A stretch of 64,000 nt of DNA from Belliella buryatensis (GCF_900188245.1 NZ_FZOK01000004.1:62001-126000), one strand, 5' to 3'. Shown: positions 36,734 to 45,408, counted from the stretch's first letter. Notes: generated from the sequence alone by a model not told the origin. Program-made: numbers and translations.

Positions 36734-37327
36734 TTAAAAATACAGATTCTTTTGTCTTCCCTTGATGTCAGTAACTTCCATTACGATAGCCTTAGGGTTG
36801 ATGTCTTTGAGGTGATAAACCTTTTGAAAACCTTCGTTTTCATTGATTCTCTCTTGGAATAGCGTCCTTCCAAATTGATTCTTTATTTTCACATCAACTC
36901 CTGGCTCTTCTAATCCGAATACGGTCAATTTCACCCTATTTCCTTCTACCATTTTACCTGATGCCATCAATGGTAAGGCAATAGGCTGATCTGCTTCTTT
37001 GGTTGCGACTTTGTAGACAGCCTTTCCAACAACACTTTTCTTTTCCAAACTTGCAACTTCAACTGTGTAATTACCAGCAGGCAAGTTAGAAAGGTCGAAG
37101 GGAACTCGAGTGGAAGTTTTCAGGAAGAGTGTCTGAGCATGAAGTCTTTTGCCTTTTTCATCTTCAATGACTAAGCGAACTTTCCCAAGAGACTCGTCAA
37201 GTGAAACCATAATTGATTTCTCAGTAACTTTTACATGTGAAGCAGCTTTTACATTCATGGTACCTTCTTTTGCAAAGCCACTTGTTACTAAACTAAGGGC
37301 TAGTGCGAGTGTGAATAGTGTTTTCAT
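36734..37327 (-). CDS. Small exported Ig-like protein, DUF3244-like
   Basis: The start chosen at 37327 gives MKTLFTLALALSLVTSGFAK, a signal peptide; an ATG four codons upstream is also available. The mature part has two beta-sandwich units. The first resembles DUF3244/secretion-system C-terminal folds (VRLVIEDEKGKRLHAQTLF then PAGNYTVEV) and the second (VDVKIKNQFGRTLFQERI) repeats the pattern. Such domains are common in secreted Bacteroidota proteins. No catalytic residues are evident. The protein ends at LYF, and the gene stands alone with flanking terminator hairpins. Confidence 0.7.
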   Translation of the reverse strand: MKTLFTLALALSLVTSGFAKEGTMNVKAASHVKVTEKSIMVSLDESLGKVRLVIEDEKGKRLHAQTLFLKTSTRVPFDLSNLPAGNYTVEVASLEKKSVVGKAVYKVATKEADQPIALPLMASGKMVEGNRVKLTVFGLEEPGVDVKIKNQFGRTLFQERINENEGFQKVYHLKDINPKAIVMEVTDIKGRQKNLYF

Positions 37328-37650
37328 AATAGTTATCATTTATTGGTTTTGTTTGTCGGTAAAGCATAGCCATGTTCTGTACCAATAAATTTTCAAACAT
37401 TGCAATGAAGGGAGGATTCGAGTAAGCAAGCAATAAAAAATTGGATTCAAAAATAAAATTCCGAGCTATCAAATAACCATAAAACTGTTTCATTTTCTAG
37501 TCAATTTGTTGTCCAACTGTACACATTTGATACAAAAAATCACAACCAAGCTTAATTTTTAACTTTTTAAAAGGTTGCATTCAAAAGTTTAAAAATTTGA
37601 AAATAATTATTTAAAAAAATTTTATTTGCTATGACCTAAATCTAACATGA
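37328..37650. other. Gene-free AT-rich spacer
   Basis: This stretch of more than 300 bases between the DUF3244-like gene and the thioesterase terminator holds no protein-like frame. It is mostly AT-rich, with poly-A/T tracts near 37550-37620. I saw no repeat, RNA gene or palindrome of note in it. Confidence 0.6.
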
Positions 37651-37684
37651 AAAAAACCTGTCCATAATTGAACAGGTTTTTTCT
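37651..37684 (-). terminator. Terminator of the thioesterase gene
   Basis: AAAAACCTGT and ACAGGTTTTT form a 10-bp stem with a 10-base loop and a T-run. It lies 25 bases after the thioesterase stop. Confidence 0.85.
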
Positions 37685-37709
37685 CAAAATGATCAATTCC
37701 GAATAAACT

Positions 37710-38225
37710 TTACACACCTTGTAATCTGATTTTCAGTTGCTTTACTCTTTCAGAAATACTCAAATTAGCAATGTCAAAATTCTCGGAGGTAGCTTTGAGG
37801 AATTCTAAGACTGCACCACTATGGTCGGTAGATTTCCCTTCTTTGACTGTCACGTAGCGCATGGTAGTCCACAATAAAGTCTTCAACTCCTTTTGAGTAT
37901 CATCTGTCATGTAATACTCTACCACTACAGTATTGTGATTGTGCCAAAGGATACGGCTTCTAATTCTTACCCATTCACCTACTTTTGCCGGTCTTACATA
38001 GGAGATGTTATGATTGTAAACTACCCAAGCTGCTTTGTATTTTTGGATAAAATCTATCATTTCAACTCCATACAATTTTGGAACTTGATCTTCTCTGGCA
38101 TTGAAGAAATAATCAAAATACTTCGCATTATTCAAATGCTGCAAAGGATCACAATCTTGAAAGCGGATTACTACCCTACTTTCTGTTTCTTTTGGGTAAT
38201 GCTTTTCTGGATTATACTCAAACAT
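37710..38225 (-). CDS. Acyl-CoA thioesterase, YbgC/FadM-like hotdog fold
   Basis: A 171-residue hotdog-fold protein. The 4HBT-type active-site signature is RFQDCDPLQHLNNAKYFDYF, with the catalytic Asp in DCDPLQHLNN. Length and the following FFNAREDQ match the YbgC/FadM group, which hydrolyses acyl-CoA thioesters. No signal peptide. It lies 6 bases downstream of the OmpA/PD40 gene stop and is probably co-transcribed with it. The C-terminal half (VRIRSRILWHNHNTVVVEYY) completes the hotdog sheet. The exact acyl chain is not predictable. Confidence 0.88.
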   Translation of the reverse strand: MFEYNPEKHYPKETESRVVIRFQDCDPLQHLNNAKYFDYFFNAREDQVPKLYGVEMIDFIQKYKAAWVVYNHNISYVRPAKVGEWVRIRSRILWHNHNTVVVEYYMTDDTQKELKTLLWTTMRYVTVKEGKSTDHSGAVLEFLKATSENFDIANLSISERVKQLKIRLQGV

Positions 38226-38231
38226 TTCTTT

Positions 38232-39911
38232 CTAGTTTAATCTATCTATAATCATCTCTACTCTTCTATTTTTGGCTTTACCATCATCTGATGCATTATC
38301 AGCTAACGGTCTACTCCCACCCCAGCCAGCTATTCGAATCCGTTCGAAGTCTATTCCTTTTAAAGTAAGGTAGCCTCTAATCTTAGAAGCCCTTTGCATA
38401 GAAAGTTCTTTATTCAATTGAGGGTCACCTACATTGTCTGTATGTCCCTCCAGTCTGATTCTGACATTTGCATTTGCTCTCAGAAATTCTACTAATTGAT
38501 CAAGTTGGTTAATTGAATTAGCGTCAGCAAAATCGGAAGTTCCTCTATTAAATTGAATATTATCTAAAATGATGGTAGCACCTGTAGAAATTGGTTGAAG
38601 TGCAATAACGATTTCATTGGCAACTTTTTTAGTCTCTGCTACAAAGACTGGTATATAACTTTCACTACTTATAGTGAAAGATTTGATTTGATCAGCGTCT
38701 AAAGCTAACCAAAACTCTTCTTGATTAGCAGCAGTTTTTTTGAATCCTTGTGCATTGGTGTAAACTAGGATGTAAGGTAAAGCATCTTTGGTTTGCTGAT
38801 CAATTACTCTAAGGCTTCTATTAATTTTTATCCTTTCTTCTTCTACGATCAGAGTTTTGATGCTGTCCTCTACAATTAACGCTTGTGTATTTCCAACTAC
38901 AACTGTACTTGCCTTTGAGAGTCCTTCTTTATTGGAAACAGTGTCTTGTTTAATTGCCAGTTGATTGATTTTCAAATCCTCTTTTTTATCTACTTGATCT
39001 AATACTTCAGCTACAGATTCCCACTGTTCTTGCTGATGGGTAATCATGAGGATATCTCCAAAACCTTCTGAATTTTGAGTACTTGTATAAAAAGCCAGGC
39101 TTTTATCTTGGTCAAATAGCACATAACTCAATTCTGCACCTTCGGTATTGATTTGTTCTAAAGGTTCGGGTTCAGACCAAGAAGTCCATGAATCTAAATC
39201 CAGTCTTTGTGAAGTGTAAATATCCCTACCCCTACCTGAGACATTCGAGTTAGAAGCAAAATAGATCCTCTTCAAATCTGAGGAAATGGAAGGTGTCAAT
39301 TCTTGGGAAAATGTATTGACATCCGTACCTAAATTGACCGGAGAAGACCAAACGCCCTCTCTAATTTCTTCGGAAATATAAATGTCTTCATTGCCATATG
39401 AACCAAATGAATTCATGGCCATGATGATCACTTTTTTGTCTTGGCTCAGTCTACCACTGAAATGAGTACCTTGATTTCTAAAATTCCCCATTTCTAAAGG
39501 TCGTACATAATTCCATTCAGAACCGAATCTAGCATATTGATGGATGCCTTGTCTAATCTTAACCCCATCTCCACTATGGTAAACATAAGCGGTCAATGCA
39601 TCTGGAAATCCCACAAGCACATCATTACCCGAAGTAGATAAGCTTTTGACGTGCATCGGATTTTCCCACTCTCCCGAAGTGCCTTGCTTAGTCATCCATA
39701 TATCTCCAAAGTCTGTAGCGCCCCCCAAATTCTCGGGATGGAAGCCAACTGAATAGAACAGTTCTCCATTTGGAGAAATTACTGGGTGTTGCTCGTCATA
39801 AGGTGTATTGATTGCTACCAAAGAAGAAATTTCTTGTGCTATCAAGGTAGTACTAAATGAAAAAGCAAGCAGTAAAAAACTGCTTGCTCCAAAAATGTAT
39901 TTATTCCTCAT
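38232..39911 (-). CDS. OmpA-family outer-membrane protein with PD40 propeller
   Basis: The start at 39911 gives MRNKYIFGASSFLLLAFSFS, a signal peptide; an ATG three codons earlier is also possible. Residues about 30-280 contain PD40 propeller repeats (DEQHPVISPNGELFYSV, SQELTPSISSDLKRIYFASN). A linker follows, then the C-terminal OmpA/peptidoglycan-binding domain from about residue 455, with LEGHTDNVGDPQLNKELSMQR and AGWGGSRPLADN. The protein probably tethers the outer membrane to peptidoglycan. It precedes the thioesterase gene and follows the DHS homologue on the same strand with 25 bases between. Confidence 0.9.
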   Translation of the reverse strand: MRNKYIFGASSFLLLAFSFSTTLIAQEISSLVAINTPYDEQHPVISPNGELFYSVGFHPENLGGATDFGDIWMTKQGTSGEWENPMHVKSLSTSGNDVLVGFPDALTAYVYHSGDGVKIRQGIHQYARFGSEWNYVRPLEMGNFRNQGTHFSGRLSQDKKVIIMAMNSFGSYGNEDIYISEEIREGVWSSPVNLGTDVNTFSQELTPSISSDLKRIYFASNSNVSGRGRDIYTSQRLDLDSWTSWSEPEPLEQINTEGAELSYVLFDQDKSLAFYTSTQNSEGFGDILMITHQQEQWESVAEVLDQVDKKEDLKINQLAIKQDTVSNKEGLSKASTVVVGNTQALIVEDSIKTLIVEEERIKINRSLRVIDQQTKDALPYILVYTNAQGFKKTAANQEEFWLALDADQIKSFTISSESYIPVFVAETKKVANEIVIALQPISTGATIILDNIQFNRGTSDFADANSINQLDQLVEFLRANANVRIRLEGHTDNVGDPQLNKELSMQRASKIRGYLTLKGIDFERIRIAGWGGSRPLADNASDDGKAKNRRVEMIIDRLN

Positions 39912-39936
39912 TATAATCATAATTGATCAACATCAA

Positions 39937-40908
39937 TTATTGATCCAAAACAATAGCAAAAACCAATGGCGCAACGATTGTTGCATCTGATTCTATGATA
40001 TATTTTGGCGTATCAATCCCTAGCTTACCCCAGGTAATTTTTTCATTAGGAACTGCACCTGAGTAAGATCCATAAGAAGTGGTAGAATCAGAAATCTGGC
40101 AAAAATATCCCCACAATGGCACATTATCTTTTTGCAAATCTTGATGAAGCATAGGAACCACACAAATAGGGAAATCACCTGCAATACCACCTCCAATTTG
40201 AAAGAAACCTACGGTACTTTGCTCTGTAGCATTTTTTTGATACCAATCAGCCAAGAACATCATGTATTGAATTCCTCCTTTGACTGTATGAACATCTTTG
40301 ATATCACCTGAGATGACATGACCAGCATACATATTTCCCAAAGTAGAATCTTCCCATCCAGGAACAATGATTGGGAGATTTTTCTTAGCGGCTTCAAGCA
40401 GCCAGCTGTTTTTTGGGTCAATTTGGAATGACTTATCCAATTTTCCAGAAAGTAATATTTTATAGAAAAATTCATATGGGAAATAAGCTTCACCTGCTTG
40501 GTCTGCTTTCATCCACTCTTCTAAGATCACATTTTCAATCCTTCTCATTGCTTCCATTTCTGGAATACAGGTATCTGTCACCCTATTCATATGGCGCTCA
40601 AGCAAGTCATTCTCTTGCTCCGGCGAAAGGTCTCTATAATTGGGAATTCGCTCATAATAATCGTGAGCAACTAAGTTGAAGACATCTTCCTCAAGGTTTG
40701 CACCTGTACAAGTAATAATTTGTACTTTATCCTGACGAATCATTTCTGCAAGAGAAATTCCAAGCTCAGCAGTAGACATAGCGCCTGCAAGCGTTACCAT
40801 CATTTTACCACCTTTGTCAATATGTGCTTTGTAACCTTCTGCTGCATCTATGAGTGCTGCTGCATTGAAATGTCTGTAGTTATGTTTTAAAAATTCAGTA
40901 ATTTTCAT
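39937..40908 (-). CDS. Deoxyhypusine synthase family protein
   Basis: A 323-residue cytoplasmic protein of the DHS/homospermidine-synthase-like family. The region EKITWGKLGID aligns with the conserved catalytic loop of DHS, where the enzyme forms a covalent imine with a lysine; the equivalent Lys295 is present. NAD-binding features appear in TLAGAMSTAELG and TCTGANLEEDVFNL, and FFQIGGGIAGDFPI matches the nucleotide-site pattern. Bacteria lack eIF5A, so the role is more likely in polyamine biosynthesis or an unknown substrate. It is the upstream gene of a DHS-OmpA-thioesterase run. Confidence 0.9.
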   Translation of the reverse strand: MKITEFLKHNYRHFNAAALIDAAEGYKAHIDKGGKMMVTLAGAMSTAELGISLAEMIRQDKVQIITCTGANLEEDVFNLVAHDYYERIPNYRDLSPEQENDLLERHMNRVTDTCIPEMEAMRRIENVILEEWMKADQAGEAYFPYEFFYKILLSGKLDKSFQIDPKNSWLLEAAKKNLPIIVPGWEDSTLGNMYAGHVISGDIKDVHTVKGGIQYMMFLADWYQKNATEQSTVGFFQIGGGIAGDFPICVVPMLHQDLQKDNVPLWGYFCQISDSTTSYGSYSGAVPNEKITWGKLGIDTPKYIIESDATIVAPLVFAIVLDQ

Positions 40909-40961
40909 TTATTGCTTGTTTTATATTAAAGGAGTACAAAAGTATCAATTTATATAACATG

Positions 40962-40993
40962 AAAAAAGCCCAGCATCAACTGGGCTTTTTTAA
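40962..40993 (-). terminator. Terminator of the OmpH-like gene
   Basis: AAAAAGCCCAG and CTGGGCTTTTT form an 11-bp stem with a 6-base loop and a T-run on either strand. It lies 21 bases after the OmpH-like stop codon. Confidence 0.85.
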
Positions 40994-41013
40994 ATCTAGC
41001 AAGCTTTCAGCGC

Positions 41014-41619
41014 TTATTTATTTCCAGCTGATTTTGTAGCAGCATATTTTGCATTCAAGCCGGCAGTTACTTTATCAGTTATATCTAATGATTTTTTAGA
41101 ATACCAAACAGCACCTCCTCTGGTGTAAGAAAGGATCATTTCTAGATCATTCTCTTCTGCATATTCAGTCAAATACTCTTGAATTCTGTCGATCACATCA
41201 CTGTAAAGTTGAGATTCGTCAGATTGTAATTCCTGCATCAAATTATCTCTGTAGGTCACCAAGTTTCTTTCTTTCTTCATCAAGTCTTCTTGCTTGGCTC
41301 TAGCTTGGTTTGGAGTCATGGTACCTGCGGTTTGTTCAAAATTTTGAACCTCTTGTTCAAAACCTCTTGCTCTGCTACCTAACTCAGACTCAAATTTTCT
41401 TCCTTTTTCAGTGATTTCACCTGACTTTTCCTTGAATAGATCAAAATTAGCTATCACACTATCTGTTAGAATATAAGCAATCTTAAGATCTGAAATACTA
41501 ACTTCTGATGTGGCATCGGCCTCAGAACTACTTGGAGTGGTGGTACCTGAATTGTTACAGGCGGAAAATACAATTGTAGCAAATCCCAATACGCCTAATA
41601 CTTTTGATAATTTCTTCAC
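41014..41619 (-). CDS. OmpH/Skp-like lipoprotein with GTG start
   Basis: The open frame has no ATG close to a leader. A GTG at 41619-41617 gives (M)KKLSKVLGVLGFATIVFSAC, a perfect lipoprotein leader with lipobox IVFSAC, so I place the start there. The mature region is Ala/Ser-rich, then a long coiled coil (about residues 60-170) typical of Skp/OmpH chaperones, ending with SDVIDRIQEYLTEYAEEN and LEMILSYTRGGAVWYS. It probably escorts outer-membrane proteins across the periplasm. Confidence 0.85.
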   Translation of the reverse strand: MKKLSKVLGVLGFATIVFSACNNSGTTTPSSSEADATSEVSISDLKIAYILTDSVIANFDLFKEKSGEITEKGRKFESELGSRARGFEQEVQNFEQTAGTMTPNQARAKQEDLMKKERNLVTYRDNLMQELQSDESQLYSDVIDRIQEYLTEYAEENDLEMILSYTRGGAVWYSKKSLDITDKVTAGLNAKYAATKSAGNK

Positions 41620-41714
41620 GTTGATTATTTGTTGTTTTAGATTGGCGCAAATATAAACAAAGAATTCTTTGTTCAAATCAATCTCCAAATTGAGTTTGTT
41701 AATTTCAGTTAAAA

Positions 41715-41975
41715 CTACTTCTTACTTCTTTTGCTTTTCTTTTTACCTTTTAAAGAAAGTTTGCTTTTGTATACTGAAGCTTGACCAAATATTGAAAGGC
41801 CTGCAAAAAAACAAATTAGAGCGAATGTACCCATCAAAAACCATGGTAACCAATTATCATTTGCTGCCTTCAAAATTATTGAGTCTCCAAGTAAACTCAG
41901 CCCAAAGCCCATCAGTAATATACCAAATACAGCATAATAGATCCATTTTTTTTTAAGTTCTTTTTTCTTTGCCAT
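41715..41975 (-). CDS. Small two-helix membrane protein of unknown function
   Basis: An 86-residue protein that I cannot assign to a family. It starts with a basic MAKKKELKKKW, then has two hydrophobic helices (about residues 12-31 and 40-59) separated by a short loop, and ends in a strongly basic tail (KGKKKSKRSKK). This suggests an inner-membrane protein with both ends in the cytoplasm. It is three bases downstream of the histone deacetylase-family gene stop, so it may be co-transcribed. Confidence 0.6.
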   Translation of the reverse strand: MAKKKELKKKWIYYAVFGILLMGFGLSLLGDSIILKAANDNWLPWFLMGTFALICFFAGLSIFGQASVYKSKLSLKGKKKSKRSKK

Positions 41976-41978
41976 TTT

Positions 41979-42881
41979 CTAGAAATATATTTCTTGTGCT
42001 AATCGGTAGGTATTGGCATGAGCTTCTATGATATCGGAAATTTTTGGGGAATAGCCCCCTCCCATACAACACATAATGGGTATTTGGTGACGCTTAGCGG
42101 ATTCTAGTACGATTCGATCTCTTTCTTTGCAACCAAGGATGCTCATTCCCAATCTCCCTAATTTATCTGAATCTAAAACATCCACTCCACACTGATAAAT
42201 AATAAAATCAGGTTGTTCATTATCAATCAACGGTTCAAGGTTTTTAATCAATATTTGGAGATAGGCTTTATCGCCAATTTTGTCTGGCAACCCAATATCA
42301 AGGTCAGATTGCTCTTTATGCATGGGATAGTTTGATGCTCCATGCATACTAAATGTAAATACATTGGATTGATTTTCAAAGATCTGTGCAGTTCCATTTC
42401 CTTGATGAACATCCAAATCCACAACCAGAATTCTCTCAGCTAACTTATTATCCAAAAGATAATTTGCAGAAATGGCTATATCATTCAACAAACAAAACCC
42501 CTCTCCCCTATCAGTAAAAGCATGGTGTGTACCACCGGCAATATTCATGGCTACACCGAATTTTAAAGCAAAAAGACTTGCTTGAACTGAGCCATGCATG
42601 ATGTGAATCTCTCGATTTATAAGTTGTTGACTTAGTGGGAAGCCTGTTTTTCTAATTTCGGATCTACTGAGCTCAAGGTTTCGTAGTTTTTCAAAATATT
42701 TTGAATCATGGGTATTTACAATCCACTTATCATCCAGAACATTTGGTTCAAAGAAATTTTCAGTATCAACAGTTCCTTCATAAAGCAATTGCTCCGGTAA
42801 TAGGTCATACTTTTCCATAGGGAATCTATGCCCCTCAGGAAGTGGATGGGTATATATAGGAGAGTAGGCTATTTTTAACAT
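41979..42881 (-). CDS. Histone deacetylase-family hydrolase
   Basis: The start chosen at 42881 gives MLKIAYSPIYTHPLPEGHRF, which matches the family start; an ATG at 42908 would run through a terminator hairpin. The HDAC fold shows the catalytic pair in GGTHHAFTDRGEGFCLLND and the zinc ligands in VVDLDVHQGNGTA, with a later Asp in CGVDVLDSD. Bacterial homologues act on acetylpolyamines, acetoin-utilisation proteins or acetylated proteins, so the substrate is open. The product is cytoplasmic. Confidence 0.92.
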   Translation of the reverse strand: MLKIAYSPIYTHPLPEGHRFPMEKYDLLPEQLLYEGTVDTENFFEPNVLDDKWIVNTHDSKYFEKLRNLELSRSEIRKTGFPLSQQLINREIHIMHGSVQASLFALKFGVAMNIAGGTHHAFTDRGEGFCLLNDIAISANYLLDNKLAERILVVDLDVHQGNGTAQIFENQSNVFTFSMHGASNYPMHKEQSDLDIGLPDKIGDKAYLQILIKNLEPLIDNEQPDFIIYQCGVDVLDSDKLGRLGMSILGCKERDRIVLESAKRHQIPIMCCMGGGYSPKISDIIEAHANTYRLAQEIYF

Positions 42882-42884
42882 CAC

Positions 42885-42911
42885 AAAAAAACGCTTGTTA
42901 TTTAACAAGCG
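42885..42911 (-). terminator. Terminator of the acidic 189-residue gene
   Basis: CGCTTGTTA and TAACAAGCG form a 9-bp stem with a 2-base loop, followed on the minus strand by TTTTTTT. It ends 3 bases upstream of the HDAC-family start at 42881, which supports that start over 42908. Confidence 0.75.
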
Positions 42912-42943
42912 AATTTGATTATTTGTTGGTTGATGTTTGGGAA

Positions 42944-43513
42944 TTATTCTTCAAGGTCCTCTTCCTCTTCGGATTGAAAAGCATAAAATGTTTCATCTAA
43001 CTTAATGGTATCTTCATTGAATTCTTTGATGAATTTTTCAATGACCTTATCGTCAATGAATTCTACATTCAAAGAAGCATCAAGTCCAATTCCATAATCA
43101 TGATGGGTATCAATATCTATGAACTCTTGAACTTTGACAGTCTCCTCTTCTTCTATTTCCATAATGATCTCGGTGATAAACCAACCAATCTCTTCATCTT
43201 CACTACTGAGCGGTTTTAAATTACCATTTTCATCTTCTTCGTACTTAATCCCATTAAAATTAGGAAATTTCTTGGCTGCTTCATGCTCTGCAAGTTCATA
43301 GACTTCAGACGAATGATGTAACCTCAAAGTATATAGAGCTGCATCATAAATGACTTCTTTACCTTCATACATGCCAATGAATAGGAAATTTACAAACTCG
43401 TCAGAGTTTTCTTCATCTCCTTCGATTACTTTAAACGACTTGCCTGAAGACGCCAATTCTTTTTTTAGTGCTTCGATGATTTCTGGGTCAAATCCTTCAT
43501 TACGGTATTTCAT
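42944..43513 (-). CDS. Acidic hypothetical protein
   Basis: A 189-residue protein that I do not recognise. It begins MKYRNEGFDPEIIEALKKEL and has an unusually high Glu/Asp content throughout, ending in a poly-acidic tail (SEEEEDLEE). There is no signal peptide or membrane helix. Predicted helices alternate with short strands, and a His-His-Asp stretch (DIDTHHDYGI) occurs near residue 140. The gene is single, with a terminator behind it, and is divergent from the AlbA_2-like gene. Confidence 0.6.
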   Translation of the reverse strand: MKYRNEGFDPEIIEALKKELASSGKSFKVIEGDEENSDEFVNFLFIGMYEGKEVIYDAALYTLRLHHSSEVYELAEHEAAKKFPNFNGIKYEEDENGNLKPLSSEDEEIGWFITEIIMEIEEEETVKVQEFIDIDTHHDYGIGLDASLNVEFIDDKVIEKFIKEFNEDTIKLDETFYAFQSEEEEDLEE

Positions 43514-43639
43514 ATTTAAAAATTTTAGGTTTCAGTGGACAACTTAATACGGAACTCGTTAATATAAAAGCAATATTTTCATATCATTGGACTAATATAA
43601 AATTAAGTAATTAATATACAATATTTTAGACTGAAAAAA

Positions 43640-44074
43640 ATGTTTCTACCTATAAAAAACGATGACTTTATCAAAGATCTTTTAAAAAAGAAGGAGGGCC
43701 AAACACTAGATTTCAAAAAAACTATTTCTGATTCTTACAAAATTGCTAAGACATTAATTGCTTTTGCTAATACTACAGGTGGTACAATAGCTATTGGTAT
43801 TAGTGATCATAAAAAAATAATAGGTGTAGATCCTGAGGAGGAAATTTTTATGATAGAAAAAGCTTCAAAAGAGTTTTGTCACCCCCAAATACATTTTACG
43901 ATTGAAGTCTATGAAATTGATTATCTTGAAGAGGAGCAATTGGAGGAAGAAATTTATATCGTTTTAATAAAAATCCCTAAAACTCAGATCAAACATTATT
44001 TGAAAGAAAAATCAGGTAAACTTATTGCTTATATCAGAGATAAAGATGAAAGCTTACCTGAAATCGAATTATAA
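43640..44074 (+). CDS. Small AlbA_2/Schlafen-like domain protein
   Basis: A 144-residue single-domain protein. The start of the domain has the typical AlbA_2 (divergent AAA-4/Schlafen) pattern: EGQTLDFKKTISDSYKIAKTL with the core FANTTGGTIAIGI and a following acidic DHKKIIGVDPEEE. Family members occur as ATP-binding putative regulators, often fused to a helix-turn-helix domain; here no second domain is attached. The final segment has IPKTQIKHYL and KLIAYIRDKDES, which complete the AlbA_2 sheet. There is no adjacent defence gene. Function unknown. Confidence 0.75.
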   Translation: MFLPIKNDDFIKDLLKKKEGQTLDFKKTISDSYKIAKTLIAFANTTGGTIAIGISDHKKIIGVDPEEEIFMIEKASKEFCHPQIHFTIEVYEIDYLEEEQLEEEIYIVLIKIPKTQIKHYLKEKSGKLIAYIRDKDESLPEIEL

Positions 44075-44077
44075 TTA

Positions 44078-44452
44078 TCAATTCGAAGGAGAATTTCCAC
44101 CGAGAGAAACACCGAGAAGTGAATTGATCAAACCTAAGATCAGACCAAATAAAACTGCCCACCAAAAACCATCTACTGAAAAACCATGTACAATGTAAGC
44201 TGCTAATAGAATTAAGAGTGCATTGATGACTATCAAAAACAATCCTAATGTCACAACAGTAATAGGAATCGTTAATAAAATCAGGATGGGTTTGATTGTA
44301 ATATTGAGTAGTGCAATCAAAGCTGCTATTACCACTCCAGTTAAGAAATCTTCAACGCTTACACCCGGAAGTAGGTAACTTGTAATCAATACAGCGATAC
44401 CACCTAAAATCAATTGGACAATGATGCCCCATGTGTCTTTTGCTTTGCTCAT
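44078..44452 (-). CDS. Phage-holin-family (DUF superfamily IV-like) membrane protein
   Basis: A 124-residue protein with four hydrophobic helices (about 10-26, 33-50, 58-82 and 93-118). The sequence ALIALLNITIKPILILLTIPIT matches the PF04020-type 'phage holin family' seen in many bacterial chromosomes. These are not prophage holins; the name reflects a fold. No phage genes are nearby. It is convergent with the AlbA_2 gene, with 3 bases between stops. Function unknown, likely inner membrane. Confidence 0.8.
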   Translation of the reverse strand: MSKAKDTWGIIVQLILGGIAVLITSYLLPGVSVEDFLTGVVIAALIALLNITIKPILILLTIPITVVTLGLFLIVINALLILLAAYIVHGFSVDGFWWAVLFGLILGLINSLLGVSLGGNSPSN

Positions 44453-44569
44453 AGTTTTGGGATTAAGTTATTGCTAAAAACATTTTAGTGACAATTTAAG
44501 AAAAATTGATTTTTATCATTCATTCATCAAAAAAAAATAAAGTTTAAACCATTTCCGAGGGATAGCTAT

Positions 44570-44577
44570 TATCTTTG
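44570..44577 (+). promoter_or_regulatory. Candidate -7 box (TATCTTTG) for the desaturase gene
   Basis: TATCTTTG fits the Bacteroidota TAnnTTTG -7 consensus and lies 26 bases before the start codon at 44604. A TTTA about 23 bases upstream is a possible weak -33 element. Confidence 0.45.
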
Positions 44578-44603
44578 TGATATTATCAAATTAAGTAACT
44601 AGA

Positions 44604-45353
44604 GTGATTTTAATTGTATTCTTCCTTTTGCATTGGTACTTCTCTTTATTCTGCCAAAGCTTCTTCTTGCATCGTTATGCAGCTCATCAAATGTTCTACA
44701 TGTCTAAATTCTGGGAAAGATTTTTCTACATCTTTACATGGATAACTCAAGGTAGTAGTTACTTATCCCCGAGAGCCTACGCTATATTGCACAGAATGCA
44801 CCATGCATACAGCGATACGCCCAAGGATCCACATAGCCCACATCATACAGAAAATCTATTTACCATGATGTGGAAGACGAAAAACATTTATAATGATTAT
44901 TTCAGCTTTAAACTTAAGCCAGAAGAACGCTTCTCTAAAGATGTGCCAGATTGGAATAAATTTGATTTGTTTGCAGACTCAATGATGGCTAGACTAGGTT
45001 GGGGATTGTTTTATGCAGCTATCTACATCTTGTCAATTTCTGTATTTGAGTTAGCTGGGACACATTGGTGGATGTATTTTTTACTCCCAATTCATTTCTT
45101 GATGGGGCCAGTTCACGGCGCTATTGTCAATTGGAGTGGTCATAAGTATGGCTATGCTAATTTTGATAATAATGACAAATCGAAGAATAGCCTTCTTTTA
45201 GATGTCTTAATGTTGGGTGAATTGTTCCAAAATAATCATCACAAACTTCCAAATAGACCAAATTTCGCCGTCAAATGGTATGAATTTGACCCAACCTACC
45301 CTATTGTGAAATTGCTTCACGCCACAGGAATCATTAAATTAAGAGCTGTATAA
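44604..45353 (+). CDS. Acyl-CoA/fatty-acid desaturase (membrane di-iron)
   Basis: A 249-residue integral-membrane desaturase. The start codon is GTG at 44604, and the protein begins (M)ILIVFFLLHWYFSLF. The three histidine boxes expected for the di-iron centre are HRYAAHQM (first), HRMHHAYSD (second) and NNHHKLP (third), with four hydrophobic segments between and around them. The enzyme inserts a double bond into acyl chains, a common means of adjusting membrane fluidity. It is monocistronic with a hairpin terminator. The GTG start is unusual in this window, where nearly all genes use ATG. Confidence 0.9.
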   Translation: MILIVFFLLHWYFSLFCQSFFLHRYAAHQMFYMSKFWERFFYIFTWITQGSSYLSPRAYAILHRMHHAYSDTPKDPHSPHHTENLFTMMWKTKNIYNDYFSFKLKPEERFSKDVPDWNKFDLFADSMMARLGWGLFYAAIYILSISVFELAGTHWWMYFLLPIHFLMGPVHGAIVNWSGHKYGYANFDNNDKSKNSLLLDVLMLGELFQNNHHKLPNRPNFAVKWYEFDPTYPIVKLLHATGIIKLRAV

Positions 45354-45378
45354 GTACTCTTTTGGTTTCAAAACTTTG

Positions 45379-45408
45379 AGAACTCCGTACTTGGAGTTCT
45401 TTTTTTTT
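45379..45408 (+). terminator. Terminator of the desaturase gene
   Basis: AGAACTCC and GGAGTTCT form an 8-bp stem with a 6-base loop, followed by eight T residues. Confidence 0.85.

Noticed and set aside
44078-44452. Prophage signal from the 'phage holin family' protein
   Set aside because: No phage structural, integrase or lysis genes are nearby. The family is a chromosomal membrane-protein family named for its fold.
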